From Candidatus Saccharibacteria bacterium UBA1050 (GTDB lineage: Bacteria; Patescibacteriota; Saccharimonadia; Saccharimonadales; Saccharimonadaceae): DNA of 64,000 nt. Positions 34,576 through 42,876 of this stretch are shown here, piece by piece (the stretch's first letter is position 1; the number at the start of each line of letters is the position of its first letter). Where the stretch lies: the NCBI GenBank assembly GCA_002316545.1, contig DCDR01000001.1, forward strand, positions 62,001 to 126,000, in the 5' to 3' direction. Below the pieces are notes generated by a model. The model had not been told where the DNA came from and searched no databases. It was given only the letters and a program-made list of their open reading frames with translations. Position numbers and translations under genes: made by a program.

Positions 34576-35076
34576 TTACTTGCGGCGGTCAACTACAGCA
34601 ACGTCACCCATAAGAGCGTATTCGATACCAGCGCCAGAGTTCCAGGAACTACGCTGAACGAGTGGCAAGTCGCTAGCTTTCATCGCCCATGCATCAAGAG
34701 CCTGTATCGTCCGCTTGAACCTACTATTCAAGGTAACCCTACTTACATCTTCAGGTAAATTGCCGCTACCGAATCTTCGAAGCTGGGCCGCCGTTTTACC
34801 TACGCGGACAGCCTGCACTAACGCATTAAATAAAAACATTCCATCACCATGTAGATGTGCTGACAATTCGTTCAAGGCGACGGTGGTGTCTGATGTAACT
34901 TCTACCAGCCTACCGACGCTAGGACAAGCGAGCTCTTCGGGTATAGGAAGGATATGTATATGTTCTAACCCTGTATCACTCGAAATAATTCTTACAAGCT
35001 TTGAGTAAGGAATGGGTCGGTAATCGCCTGGCACACCGTCGCGCTCAGGTATATCTTCATAGGTCCTTCCGGTCAT
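34576..35076 (-). CDS. Hypothetical soluble protein, 166 residues
   Basis: Not recognised. Acidic-to-neutral protein beginning MTGRTYEDIPERDGVPGDYR; regular alternation of polar and hydrophobic residues suggests a folded mixed alpha/beta protein. It lies just upstream of tdk on the same strand, 21 bases away, and follows the GC-rich cassette terminator at 35120-35190. Confidence 0.6.
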   Translation of the reverse strand: MTGRTYEDIPERDGVPGDYRPIPYSKLVRIISSDTGLEHIHILPIPEELACPSVGRLVEVTSDTTVALNELSAHLHGDGMFLFNALVQAVRVGKTAAQLRRFGSGNLPEDVSRVTLNSRFKRTIQALDAWAMKASDLPLVQRSSWNSGAGIEYALMGDVAVVDRRK

Positions 35077-35119
35077 GCATGCATTCTACTTGAGAAGCAA
35101 CAGAGGAGCAAGCACGAGC

Positions 35120-35190
35120 ACAAAAAGAGCCACCGAACTGGCTCAAGCTGAATTGGATTAAACCAATTCAGCGTGCTCTTTTCGGTGGCT
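35120..35190 (-). terminator. Long stem-loop terminator of the 56-residue cassette
   Basis: Outer arms AGCCACCGAA (35128-35137) and TTCGGTGGCT (35181-35190) enclose inner arms GCTGAATTGG (35147-35156) and CCAATTCAGC (35163-35172). On the minus strand a CTTTTTG follows. Both stems are perfect 10-mers. Confidence 0.85.
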
Positions 35191-35210
35191 GTAGCCACAA
35201 CGGCGATGAG

Positions 35211-35381
35211 TCATCGCCGACCCCGTGCGATCGCTCGCTGCCTCCGCTTCGCTCGGTCGAGCTCGATGAGCGCGAACCCCATCAGCATCATCACGAACAG
35301 CTGCGGGATCTCTGCCCACGCGTGCTCGTAGACGCTCTGGCTAATCGCGAGGGTCCCCGCGATCGCGAGTGCAATCTTCAT
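35211..35381 (-). CDS. GC-rich membrane microprotein, 56 residues
   Basis: Not recognised. Begins MKIALAIAGTLAISQSVYEH, then a hydrophobic helix (IPQLFVMMLMGFALIEL) and a very basic Arg-rich tail (DRAKRRQRAIARGRR), the layout of a single- or double-pass membrane microprotein with a cytoplasmic basic end. GGGAGG lies a few bases before the ATG. It has a consensus promoter (35416-35444) and a long terminator (35120-35190), so it is a complete one-gene unit. Base composition and codon third positions are far richer in G+C than flanking genes, like the cassettes at 4317 and 54266, which suggests acquisition from a high-GC organism. Actinobacterial hosts are a possible source. Confidence 0.65.
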   Translation of the reverse strand: MKIALAIAGTLAISQSVYEHAWAEIPQLFVMMLMGFALIELDRAKRRQRAIARGRR

Positions 35382-35415
35382 CTGCCTCCCACTTTCAATC
35401 GACGACAGTAGCGAA

Positions 35416-35444
35416 ATTATATACTAATAAAACAGACAGGTCAA
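35416..35444 (-). promoter_or_regulatory. Consensus promoter of the 56-residue cassette
   Basis: On the minus strand TTGACC (35439-35444), 17 bases, TATAAT (35416-35421). The -35 lies inside the terminator hairpin of the upstream gene (35432-35462). Confidence 0.75.
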
Positions 35445-35462
35445 TAATTCATACCTGTCTGT
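35432..35462 (-). terminator. Terminator of the 171-residue gene
   Basis: ACAGACAGG and CCTGTCTGT are perfect 9-bp arms, followed on the minus strand by TTTTATT. It overlaps the promoter of the next transcription unit. Confidence 0.8.
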
Positions 35463-35470
35463 GTTTATAA

Positions 35471-35986
35471 CTAAAGTGCTGCTTCTACTGCTGCCCAAGT
35501 TGCTTCTTGGTTGTCAGTAGGAACAATAATCGTGACTTGGTCGCCTACGTTGATACGGAAGTACGTTACGCTGGCAAGCAATATGCGGTATTCGTGACCG
35601 TTTGCCTCTACATAATAAGCGCCGTCATGCTGAGTGAGCGTACCAATTACTTGGGTTCGCTCTACTGGGCCGATTTGCTTGTAAATAAAGCTGCCGTCAT
35701 CGGCAATGGTGAGCTTTAAAATGTCGCCTTCAACTAGCTTTGATTTTGAAGCATAGTTTGCTGGCACTGGGTATTCTTTGCCGTCTGGGCCGGCCATTTT
35801 TTGACCGTCGAAGACACCTTCGACGATTTTGCCGCTTACTTCTTCGCGGCTAGTTGATGGGGTTACGACATGTCCATCGTCACCTAAGATGCTCATTAGT
35901 AGCTCTTTGGCGGCGGCAATATTCGTCTCGGCCTCTTGTATGAGCGACCGGAGGCGTTTCACCTGTTTCTCTGGTAGTTCAGACAT
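35471..35986 (-). CDS. Hypothetical protein with N-terminal coiled coil, 171 residues
   Basis: Not recognised. Residues about 5-35 form an amphipathic, probably coiled-coil helix (KQVKRLRSLIQEAETNIAAA). After a linker comes a beta-rich domain (KIVEGVFDGQKMAGPDGKEY, then two similar strand pairs ending VTIIVPTDN), recalling small OB- or SH3-like barrels. It has its own terminator. Placed just downstream of rplL but on a separate unit. A nucleic-acid or ribosome-associated role is only a guess. Confidence 0.65.
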   Translation of the reverse strand: MSELPEKQVKRLRSLIQEAETNIAAAKELLMSILGDDGHVVTPSTSREEVSGKIVEGVFDGQKMAGPDGKEYPVPANYASKSKLVEGDILKLTIADDGSFIYKQIGPVERTQVIGTLTQHDGAYYVEANGHEYRILLASVTYFRINVGDQVTIIVPTDNQEATWAAVEAAL

Positions 35987-36117
35987 AATTCTCGCAGTTT
36001 CCTTGTCTGTTTTTAGGTTGTAGTATCACCTCATATATACCAATTCGCGGGGCGATAGTCAAGCATATTTTTATCCACAAACTTTTATGAGGTCACAAAA
36101 AAATCGTTGTAAAATAA

Positions 36118-36147
36118 AACACTGCCTTTAAAATAAGGCAGTGTTTT
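36118..36147 (-). terminator. Terminator of the rplJ-rplL operon
   Basis: AACACTGCCTT and AAGGCAGTGTT form a perfect stem with T-rich sequence on both sides; it lies 30 bases after the rplL stop. Confidence 0.85.
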
Positions 36148-36176
36148 TGTAAACAAATGTGGTCGGTGAATGAGCC

Positions 36177-36560
36177 TTAGGCTAGTTCTACAGTTGCGCC
36201 AGCTTCTTCTAGAGCTTTCTTGGCTGCTTCTGCTTCTTCTTTGTTTGCCTTTTCTTTTACTGGTGCAGGTGCGCCATCTACGATAGCTTTTGCTTCACCA
36301 AGACCTAGGCCAGTGATTTCTTTCACAGCTTTGATAACTGCAACTTTTTGAGCACCTGCGTCCTTAAGGGTAACAGTAAACTCGGTTTTTTCGTCGGCAG
36401 CAGCAGCGCCAGCGTCGCCAGCAGCAGCTGGACCAGCTACAGCTACGGCAGCAGCTGCAGGCTCAATGCCGTATTCATCTTTTAGTACGTTCTTTAGTTC
36501 GTTAACTTCTAGTACAGTCAGACCAGTAAGTTCTTTTGCCAATTTAGCTACATCAGCCAT
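36177..36560 (-). CDS. rplL: Ribosomal protein L7/L12
   Basis: Stalk protein that recruits translation GTPases to the ribosome. 127 residues: N-terminal dimerisation helix (LAKELTGLTVLEVNELKNVL), Ala-rich hinge, and the C-terminal domain with EKTEFTVTLKDAGAQKVAVI and LGLGEAKAIVDGAP. Second gene of the rplJ-rplL operon, followed by a terminator. Confidence 0.97.
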   Translation of the reverse strand: MADVAKLAKELTGLTVLEVNELKNVLKDEYGIEPAAAAVAVAGPAAAGDAGAAAADEKTEFTVTLKDAGAQKVAVIKAVKEITGLGLGEAKAIVDGAPAPVKEKANKEEAEAAKKALEEAGATVELA

Positions 36561-36584
36561 AGTTGACTCCTTATATTCTTAAAA

Positions 36585-37106
36585 TTAGTTTGCTTTGGCT
36601 TCTACGCCATCGAGTAGCGAGTGAAGATTGCCAGAAAGTGCGTTTGTAACATCGTGCACTGGTGAAAGTAGTTGCGCCACAACTTCTGCAATGAGTTGAT
36701 CTTTGCTTGGAAGGCTTGCAAGTGCTTTAACCTCTGCTTCAGCAAGCGCGGCACCTTCTGCAGAAAAACCACCAGCGAGCTTTAGATCGCTGTGAGTTTT
36801 TGCAAATGTGTCGAGCACCTTGCTCGCCATTACTTCATCATCGCTTGAAAACGCGTAAAGTAACTGACCTTCAAGAGCTGAAGTATCGGTGTCTTTGTAG
36901 TTAGAACTGTCGCCCATGGCAACACGCACAAGCCGGTTTTTAACCACGATAATTTGTACGTCTGCCGCGCGTGCTGCTGCTCGCAATTCTTGCAGGTCGG
37001 CAACGCTAAGGCCAGCATACTGCGCAAATGCTACAGATTTTGCGTCCTTAAAGGCATCTTTCATTTTGGCAACCAAAGCTTGTTTCTTATCACGAGTAAT
37101 CGCCAT
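36585..37106 (-). CDS. rplJ: Ribosomal protein L10
   Basis: Base of the L7/L12 stalk. 173 residues: MAITRDKKQALVAKMKDAFK, KSVAFAQYAGLSVADLQELR, then the globular domain and the C-terminal helix (TNALSGNLHSLLDGVE) that binds L7/L12 dimers. The frame is open further upstream to 37184, but AAAGGAAC lies just before the ATG at 37106. The upstream region carries an L10 leader with an attenuator. Confidence 0.96.
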   Translation of the reverse strand: MAITRDKKQALVAKMKDAFKDAKSVAFAQYAGLSVADLQELRAAARAADVQIIVVKNRLVRVAMGDSSNYKDTDTSALEGQLLYAFSSDDEVMASKVLDTFAKTHSDLKLAGGFSAEGAALAEAEVKALASLPSKDQLIAEVVAQLLSPVHDVTNALSGNLHSLLDGVEAKAN

Positions 37107-37165
37107 AAGTGTTCCTTTCTTTAGGTTGTTTTCGACCACATTGTTAATGTACTGACCTATGTAAA

Positions 37166-37262
37166 ACAAAAAAGTCTTACACATGCCAAGACTTTACAAC
37201 GAGAAATGAATTATATTCACCTCGGTAGCGGATTAAGTGCTGTCGCACGGCTACTGTCTTTG
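37166..37262 (-). promoter_or_regulatory. L10 leader with transcription attenuator
   Basis: On the minus strand ACAGTAGCCGTGCGACAGCA leads on to CCGCTACCGAGGTGAA, the pattern of the ribosomal L10 leader (Rfam L10_leader type) that L10/L12 binds. It is followed by a hairpin AAGTCTT/AAGACTT (37172-37194) and T6, a probable attenuator. This supports autogenous control of rplJ-rplL. Confidence 0.7.
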
Positions 37263-37353
37263 GTAATGTCTAACACAAATAGTAGCATGAATCACTACAT
37301 ATAGCAATAGAATTATTTACAAAACAATAAAAAAGTGCTATAATATTATGATA

Positions 37354-38163
37354 ATGTCTGACACTGTAAGATTGTCACTTGAAAAAGTATTCGCCACAAT
37401 GCCTTTTGATGAAAATCGGCTTGAACTTCCCGGCCTTCAAAAGGATGCCGAATTGCTAGATGCTGCGTTTAGTTTTTTTGATTTTTTGCCAGAAGATGAC
37501 GATATTCGATGGCCACTTATTGCGACCTACGCAGCCGTTATGCACGTTACGCGCTTTTCTCGGCTAAACTTTGAAAATGCCTACAGAGCCAAATACCTAT
37601 CGACTGAAGTTAGTTATCGGTCGGGTTATAAAACCACAATGAGTGATGAGAATAACCTTCAGTTGGCGAGGGCCTTAAGCAACCTAGCGTCTAAGGCTGA
37701 CGTGCGAGACGGCTTCAACGATTTGATGGTCGCAGAAGGTAACCTAGATGATGATATTGAGCTGCGTCTTGCACTCACCGATAGACTCAGTGTTGACCCA
37801 ACTAAAGCGATACGTGCCGTGACACCGTGCCCAGAAGCTTTGTATCAGTTGAGGCTATTTCAGGATGGCGAGTACATTGCACGTACGGGATTTAATATAC
37901 ATCGCGAAGCTGGTGCAAGAGTGCTTTCGATTGTAAATCTGCAGGGTGTGCCTGGTGCGTCAGCTAAATACGAGGCGTTCAGAGAGCGTTTCGGAAAACC
38001 CGCGTTTAATTACCTAGTTGATAGAGCACTCAATTTATTTGATGACGACACTGTTCAAAGAGGAATAGTTAATCCTAAGGGAAACACCAAACTTTATTGG
38101 GCTGCTTTTGAGGCTGAAGGAGTTCCCCATTTTCATGCAACGTACAAAGAGGCTATAGACTAG
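37354..38163 (+). CDS. Hypothetical protein, 269 residues
   Basis: Not recognised. Soluble, acidic protein starting MSDTVRLSLEKVFATMPFDE; a mid-section LYQLRLFQDGEYIARTGFNI looks like a folded core. No signal peptide or membrane helix. TATAAT (37339-37344) lies nine bases before this ATG; an in-frame ATG at 37348 is too near the -10 for a leaderless start. A divergent L10 leader lies upstream. Confidence 0.6.
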   Translation: MSDTVRLSLEKVFATMPFDENRLELPGLQKDAELLDAAFSFFDFLPEDDDIRWPLIATYAAVMHVTRFSRLNFENAYRAKYLSTEVSYRSGYKTTMSDENNLQLARALSNLASKADVRDGFNDLMVAEGNLDDDIELRLALTDRLSVDPTKAIRAVTPCPEALYQLRLFQDGEYIARTGFNIHREAGARVLSIVNLQGVPGASAKYEAFRERFGKPAFNYLVDRALNLFDDDTVQRGIVNPKGNTKLYWAAFEAEGVPHFHATYKEAID

Positions 38164-38208
38164 CAAAGACTGTCATTTATTACAGTTTTATGCTATAAAG
38201 GCTAGAAT

Positions 38209-39066
38209 ATGTCAATCAAAAGTCAACGGATAGAGCCAGAAGATTTTGCTACAGTTTTTACGTTTTGGCCAGACACCGAAGAACATGAATCTGTTAAAGC
38301 AGAGTACGTTGATCGAGTCACAAAGGCTGTTGCAGAGTTGCCTCGTCTCGCTGCTTTGCTTGAGATGCTACAAGAAGTTGCGGTTATTAGTGTAGACAAG
38401 CGCGTGGAGAAAGCCACAGCAATAGCACAAGAAAAGGCATATAACATACCCGACCGGGATGTAGCCATGAGCTCGGCGCTCATACGACTCCTCCAGCTGC
38501 ACGACGACCAAGATGCTGCTAGGCGTGCCGTATATTTCAAGGGTGCTGAACAGCTACCGAGTGCAGAGATTGCTGCTCGTGTACGTGTTGGTGAGCGTAA
38601 GTTAATTAATGATGAGCTGGTTCGAGTTTGTCTCGAGCAATTGTCTACGGCCTCAACAGGCATGCGAAATAGTGACTCATTTCGGCACGACACAGGAATA
38701 AAAGTTGTGCGAACATTCGGCACTAGCCAACACCCAACGCACGCAGTACTAACCACTAATACAAGATATCGAACGCAATTCCATGGTAGCGAAAAGTATT
38801 CACCGCTGATTAGGGTGCATAGTCGTCAAGCCGGGTTGCTTAGAATAGACCGTGATGAGCTGACCCCAGAGGAACACACTGCTATTCGCCTGCTCGCAAA
38901 CATTCGTGAGAATGTGCCGTATGGGGATGCAGATTATGAACCTTTTCGTCAGAGAGTGATGGATATAGTTGCTCGTGATGCAGAGCGCAGTGACACCGAA
39001 GAGCCCATGATTTATCCAGTTACTGAGTCAGTCTTTTTCAGTCGGCGTCAAAGAAGCAATTTCTAA
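38209..39066 (+). CDS. Hypothetical protein, 285 residues
   Basis: Not recognised. Soluble, charged protein with a helical first half (FWPDTEEHESVKAEYVDRVT and onward) and Arg-rich C-terminus ending RRQRSNF. TATAAA lies nine bases before the ATG. It follows the 269-residue gene at 45 bases, so the two may be functionally linked, but I see no clear similarity between them. Its 3' end overlaps the convergent tmk gene by 29 bases. Confidence 0.6.
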   Translation: MSIKSQRIEPEDFATVFTFWPDTEEHESVKAEYVDRVTKAVAELPRLAALLEMLQEVAVISVDKRVEKATAIAQEKAYNIPDRDVAMSSALIRLLQLHDDQDAARRAVYFKGAEQLPSAEIAARVRVGERKLINDELVRVCLEQLSTASTGMRNSDSFRHDTGIKVVRTFGTSQHPTHAVLTTNTRYRTQFHGSEKYSPLIRVHSRQAGLLRIDRDELTPEEHTAIRLLANIRENVPYGDADYEPFRQRVMDIVARDAERSDTEEPMIYPVTESVFFSRRQRSNF

Positions 39067-39715
39067 TATCTTGCTGAATATCTTCAATTGAGCGCATGGC
39101 ACCGCTATCGTCGACGCAGTGAATCGCCACAAATTCGTTTGGGTATAGTCCGCATATCTCTTCAAAGTTCGCTTTGGCTTTTTGAAGATGCTCGGCGTCA
39201 GCTTCGTGGATGTCACGCTTTTTATCGGTGTAACTACGGGCGTCTTTTTTATCAACATTCGCCTGCATGTGCTCTGCCGGCATGATGAGAACAATACTTT
39301 TGGTAGGCACAGGAATACCGAGTACGCCATATTCGGTTTGCTTGGTTCGCTCGTAGAATGCTTTTCGTTCGGCTTCATCGCTAATCTTAGCACCTTGGTG
39401 CGCCAGGTTGCTTGCCATGTATCTATCGGCAATTACCACACCCCTTTCGCCATCTAGATGAGATTGAATATCGGCGCTTGCTGCGTAGCGATCGATGGCA
39501 TAGGGCAATACGCCTAGGTCTGCGGGCACATCATTAGTTTGACCATATGCGCCGTTGAGATATTTTTCAACATAATATGCTGAATCTTCGCCATAGCGCG
39601 GAAAGCTGATTTTATAAGCATCGTAGCCGTTTTCTTCAAGATATTGACGCAGTAATTCTGCGTGGGTTGCCTTGCCGGAGCCATCGCCTCCTTCAATTGC
39701 AACGAATATGCCCAC
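39038..39715 (-). CDS. tmk: dTMP kinase
   Basis: Phosphorylates dTMP to dTDP. 225 residues: P-loop IEGGDGSGKATHAELL, DR(Y) motif IADRYMASNLAHQG, LID region near KKDARSYTDKKRDIHEAD. Stop overlaps nothing downstream but its start abuts dcd (one-base overlap of stop/start at 39715). With tdk, thyA and dcd it completes the route to dTDP. Confidence 0.9.
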   Translation of the reverse strand: MGIFVAIEGGDGSGKATHAELLRQYLEENGYDAYKISFPRYGEDSAYYVEKYLNGAYGQTNDVPADLGVLPYAIDRYAASADIQSHLDGERGVVIADRYMASNLAHQGAKISDEAERKAFYERTKQTEYGVLGIPVPTKSIVLIMPAEHMQANVDKKDARSYTDKKRDIHEADAEHLQKAKANFEEICGLYPNEFVAIHCVDDSGAMRSIEDIQQDIRNCFFDAD

Positions 39716-40437
39716 TATTTCATTCCCTCGCTAAGACCAGGAATCACCGGTGCTGGCACACGCTGGTCTTTAAAGGCACGAGGTAGCATCATCTCTGGCT
39801 TCCATGTAGCGATAAGTTCATCTAGATTGTCGGTGTGCTGGTACTTGCCACTCATACCACCACGACCCTCTGCGTAGCCGCCTTCAACCGGGCCAGTGTG
39901 GTGAAAAATCAACTGCCCTACGCGCTCGCCTACCGGCAATACCACACTTTCATGCATGTTTAGGTTGTAGATTTCTAGGGTGATACGGTTTATATAACCC
40001 GGGTCTACCCAGCCTGCATCGAAACATACTGCTACACCATTGCGACCCCAGCTCGAGCGGCTTTTTACTTCACAAGCACCGCCTTTGGCGCGAATACCGA
40101 CAAATTCGTGGGTGTGGCCTAAGATACGCTCGCCAGGAGCAAGCACAATAATTGGGTGATCTTCTGGGATGTTGGCAAACAGCGGCTTATCATTCTTTTC
40201 GCACCATTCTTTGTGAGGAATGGCCTCGAGAGGACCTTTGAAATAGCGCGCCACGTCTTTTTCATCGAACGGATTATACACGCCCGTTGCTTCTGGTTGG
40301 AATTCTTGCTTGTAGAAGAAGTGGCCAAGCGTGAAATCAAGGCTTGCTTCTGAGATATGCGCATCGTTAAACGGCACGCAGACGATAGTGCCATCATCAA
40401 TGGCCGTCCGGATTTCGGTGTTGCTATATACTCCCAT
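39715..40437 (-). CDS. dcd: dCTP deaminase, enlarged
   Basis: Deaminates dCTP to dUTP (or to dUMP in bifunctional forms), supplying thymidylate synthase. 240 residues, about 45 longer than E. coli Dcd. Conserved features: SEASLDFTLGHFF, EVKSRSSWGRNGV, CFDAGWVDPGYINRITLEI, VGERVGQLIFHHT. The extra residues fall around 50-90 (DEKDVARYFKGPLEAIPHKE region). No separate dUTPase is seen in the window, so a bifunctional activity is possible but not shown. Directly upstream of tmk. Confidence 0.88.
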   Translation of the reverse strand: MGVYSNTEIRTAIDDGTIVCVPFNDAHISEASLDFTLGHFFYKQEFQPEATGVYNPFDEKDVARYFKGPLEAIPHKEWCEKNDKPLFANIPEDHPIIVLAPGERILGHTHEFVGIRAKGGACEVKSRSSWGRNGVAVCFDAGWVDPGYINRITLEIYNLNMHESVVLPVGERVGQLIFHHTGPVEGGYAEGRGGMSGKYQHTDNLDELIATWKPEMMLPRAFKDQRVPAPVIPGLSEGMK

Positions 40438-40446
40438 AAACTTTTT

Positions 40447-40833
40447 CTATTGTATCACAGCGCCTTTTGTCTGTATCAGATGGGTATGCTGATGGGATAC
40501 GCTTTTGATAACGTTGCCTGGAGCGCGGGCGTAGACAGAGTAGCCCTGGTCTTCGTATACGCCGAGGGTATGAATGAGCTCGTTACTTTCGCTAGCAGTT
40601 AATTCTTGCAAGGAAATAACGTGACGCTTTGGGACGACCATAAGATGTGACGCGACCGCTTGGCTATCCCATACCACGTAAGGAAACATATTTTGCACCA
40701 AGTAAAATTCTGTAAGCTCCTTCACAATCTGTTGGGGATTGTCGTTTGGCATCTCACAAAATGTACAAGTATTTTTATACTTTTTCTTAAACTTATCATA
40801 TTCTACCTGGGTAGCATTGTCTCTCAGCTGCAT
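40447..40833 (-). CDS. HIT family nucleotide hydrolase/transferase
   Basis: 128 residues with the histidine triad SHQHTHLIQ near the C-terminus and CTFCEMP near the N-terminus, which may be part of a zinc site. HIT proteins cleave AMP-lysine-type or dinucleoside polyphosphate substrates. Starts at ATG 40833, with TACACT eight bases upstream (minus strand). Divergent from folA and upstream of dcd. Confidence 0.85.
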   Translation of the reverse strand: MQLRDNATQVEYDKFKKKYKNTCTFCEMPNDNPQQIVKELTEFYLVQNMFPYVVWDSQAVASHLMVVPKRHVISLQELTASESNELIHTLGVYEDQGYSVYARAPGNVIKSVSHQHTHLIQTKGAVIQ

Positions 40834-40865
40834 ATATCGGTAGTGTAGCATGCTAGAATGAGGGT

Positions 40866-41351
40866 ATGAAAGCGATTGTGGTGGCCATGGACAAGAACAA
40901 CGGCATTGGTGCCGACAATGATTTACTATGGCAGCGTGATTTGCCGGCGGATCTAGCTCACTTTAAAGAGCTTACAACCGGAAAAACTATAGTGATGGGT
41001 CGCAAGACATTCGAGAGCATTGGCCGGGCCCTCCCTAATCGTCAAAATATTGTGGTATCACGCCAACCGCTCCACTATGAAGACGTGACACATGCAAGTA
41101 GCCTTGACGAAGCATACGCGCTAGCCTCTCATGACATCTGCGTGATTGGTGGTGGCCAAATATATACTCAGGCACTAGAAGACATGGACGTTTTGTATGT
41201 AACTGACGTAGATGCCGAGTTTACGCAAGCTAGCGTGTTCTTTCCGGAAATCAACGAGCAACAATGGCACGAAACATCTCGTGAGCACCACGATGCAGAT
41301 GAACGAAATAAGTATTCGTTTGATTTCGTTGTATACGAAAGAATCCACTAA
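40866..41351 (+). CDS. folA: Dihydrofolate reductase
   Basis: Reduces dihydrofolate, the product of thyA, back to THF. 161 residues: AMDKNNGIGADNDLLWQRDL, LPADLAHFKELTTGKTIVMG, RKTFESIGRALPNRQNIVVS, and IGGGQIY in the C-terminal half. TAGAAT (40854-40859) lies six bases before the ATG, a leaderless start. Close to thyA and tmk, forming a thymidylate block. Confidence 0.95.
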   Translation: MKAIVVAMDKNNGIGADNDLLWQRDLPADLAHFKELTTGKTIVMGRKTFESIGRALPNRQNIVVSRQPLHYEDVTHASSLDEAYALASHDICVIGGGQIYTQALEDMDVLYVTDVDAEFTQASVFFPEINEQQWHETSREHHDADERNKYSFDFVVYERIH

Positions 41352-41398
41352 ACACTTACGCTTGCTACGCTCGGTTTTGATTGCTTAAATAGACCACA

Positions 41399-41833
41399 AT
41401 GACCGAGCGCCTATCACCCACTCAAACAGAAACAATAGCCTTGCCAGAAGAGATTGATGTGACCTGGATTGCCGACTTTAATAATAGATTCGCTGTAACA
41501 CCAGAACAACCTCGCTTCGGTATTAGTTTTGACACAGCAAGTTGGCTTGAGGCTCGCGATGACACACATCCTCCTCGTATGCACAAAAAGGTAGAGCCCC
41601 CGCATAGCTCAGCTATTCGCATCGAAGGAACGGTTCATTCGATAGTTTCACCGATGCTTCACCCACACCAATACCGGGATGCCCAAGGTCAAGATATTCC
41701 CTGCCTATTACTATTTGCCGCACGCACTGATGACGGCGAAGAGCTGCGTGAGCTACGCGAAGGTGGATATATTCTGGTAAGGCTTAGCGAAATTTTACGT
41801 GAACTTCAGCTTACTGAGCTACCTAGGATTTAA
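41399..41833 (+). CDS. Hypothetical protein, 144 residues
   Basis: Not recognised. Soluble acidic protein starting MTERLSPTQTETIALPEEID, with a beta-rich middle (IRIEGTVHSIVSP) and an end LVRLSEILRELQLTELPRI. It follows folA at 47 bases and converges on thyA with a four-base overlap. Confidence 0.6.
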   Translation: MTERLSPTQTETIALPEEIDVTWIADFNNRFAVTPEQPRFGISFDTASWLEARDDTHPPRMHKKVEPPHSSAIRIEGTVHSIVSPMLHPHQYRDAQGQDIPCLLLFAARTDDGEELRELREGGYILVRLSEILRELQLTELPRI

Positions 41834-42750
41834 ACAGCGATCGGTGCTTTAATGGCTGGGTGCGGGTCGTAGCCTTCAAGCTTGATATCATCGAACGTGA
41901 AATCATCGATGTTTTTAACGTCTGGGTTTAGCCACAACGTTGGCAGAGCCTTAGGTTCGCGTGAAAGCTGCTCGTCGACTTGCTCGAGATGATTAACGTA
42001 CAGGTGTGTATCGGCCAATGTGTGCACGAATTCTCCCTGTTTTAAGCCCGTAACCTGCGCCACCATAGCGAGAAGGAGTGAATAGCTAGCGATGTTGAAC
42101 GGTACGCCAAGGAACGTGTCGGCACTGCGTTGGTACAAATGTAAACTCAGCTTGCCATCGGCAACATAAAATTGGAATAAACTATGGCAAGGTGGCAAGC
42201 CGCCTATTTGCACAATCTCGTCAATTTCAGCTGCGTTCCAGGCACTTACGATAATTCGTCGACTATCAGACGTGGTTTTAATCATATCTATCGCTTTAGC
42301 GATTTGGTCTACGTAGCCACCCTTGCCATCTGGCCATTTACGCCACTGTACGCCATATACAGGGCCAAGGTCGCCCCACTTTTGGGCAAATTCGTGGTCG
42401 GTTGCGACATTCTGGATGAATTCTTTCATTTGAGCTTTCCATTCGTCCGAGTTTACCTCTGGAATTGGCAGGTTGTTCTTCTCAAGATACGCCTTGAACG
42501 GCCACTCGTCCCAAATGTGTACTTTGTTTTGCGCCAGATATTCTATATTGCCGGTACCTTGCAAGAACCATAGCAGTTCGTGCACGACTGAGTTGAAGTA
42601 CAGCTTTTTCGTGGTAACGGCTGGAAAGCCATCTGCGAGGTTGTAGCGAACTTGTCGGCCAAATACACTAATCGTGCCCGTGCCCGTTCGGTCACTTTTC
42701 TTCACCCCATTGGTTTTGATGTCTTGCAGCAAGTCTAAATACTGTTTCAT
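41830..42750 (-). CDS. thyA: Thymidylate synthase ThyA
   Basis: Makes dTMP from dUMP with methylene-THF. 306 residues: DRTGTGTISVFGRQVRYNL, LLWFLQGTGNIEYL, active-site Cys in GGLPPCHSLFQFYV, RSADTFLGVPFNIASYSLL, and the C-terminal IKAPIAV end. A clear ThyA, not the flavin-dependent ThyX. A probable ribosome binding site (GAGGG) precedes the start. Confidence 0.97.
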   Translation of the reverse strand: MKQYLDLLQDIKTNGVKKSDRTGTGTISVFGRQVRYNLADGFPAVTTKKLYFNSVVHELLWFLQGTGNIEYLAQNKVHIWDEWPFKAYLEKNNLPIPEVNSDEWKAQMKEFIQNVATDHEFAQKWGDLGPVYGVQWRKWPDGKGGYVDQIAKAIDMIKTTSDSRRIIVSAWNAAEIDEIVQIGGLPPCHSLFQFYVADGKLSLHLYQRSADTFLGVPFNIASYSLLLAMVAQVTGLKQGEFVHTLADTHLYVNHLEQVDEQLSREPKALPTLWLNPDVKNIDDFTFDDIKLEGYDPHPAIKAPIAV

Positions 42751-42841
42751 AGCTACCCTCTCGTTTCGTCTTATTATAGAGAACTAGCGTGCCATACGCT
42801 ACCTGTAGTGTAGAAAATACACCAAATAACCATAAAAAGTA

Positions 42842-42870
42842 TTGCTTTATATAAGCATGAAGGTTATATT
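42842..42870 (+). promoter_or_regulatory. Promoter of the ncRNA candidate at 42877
   Basis: TTGCTT (42842-42847), 17 bases, TATATT (42865-42870). Predicted start about 42877. Confidence 0.55.
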
Positions 42871-42876
42871 GAAGGT

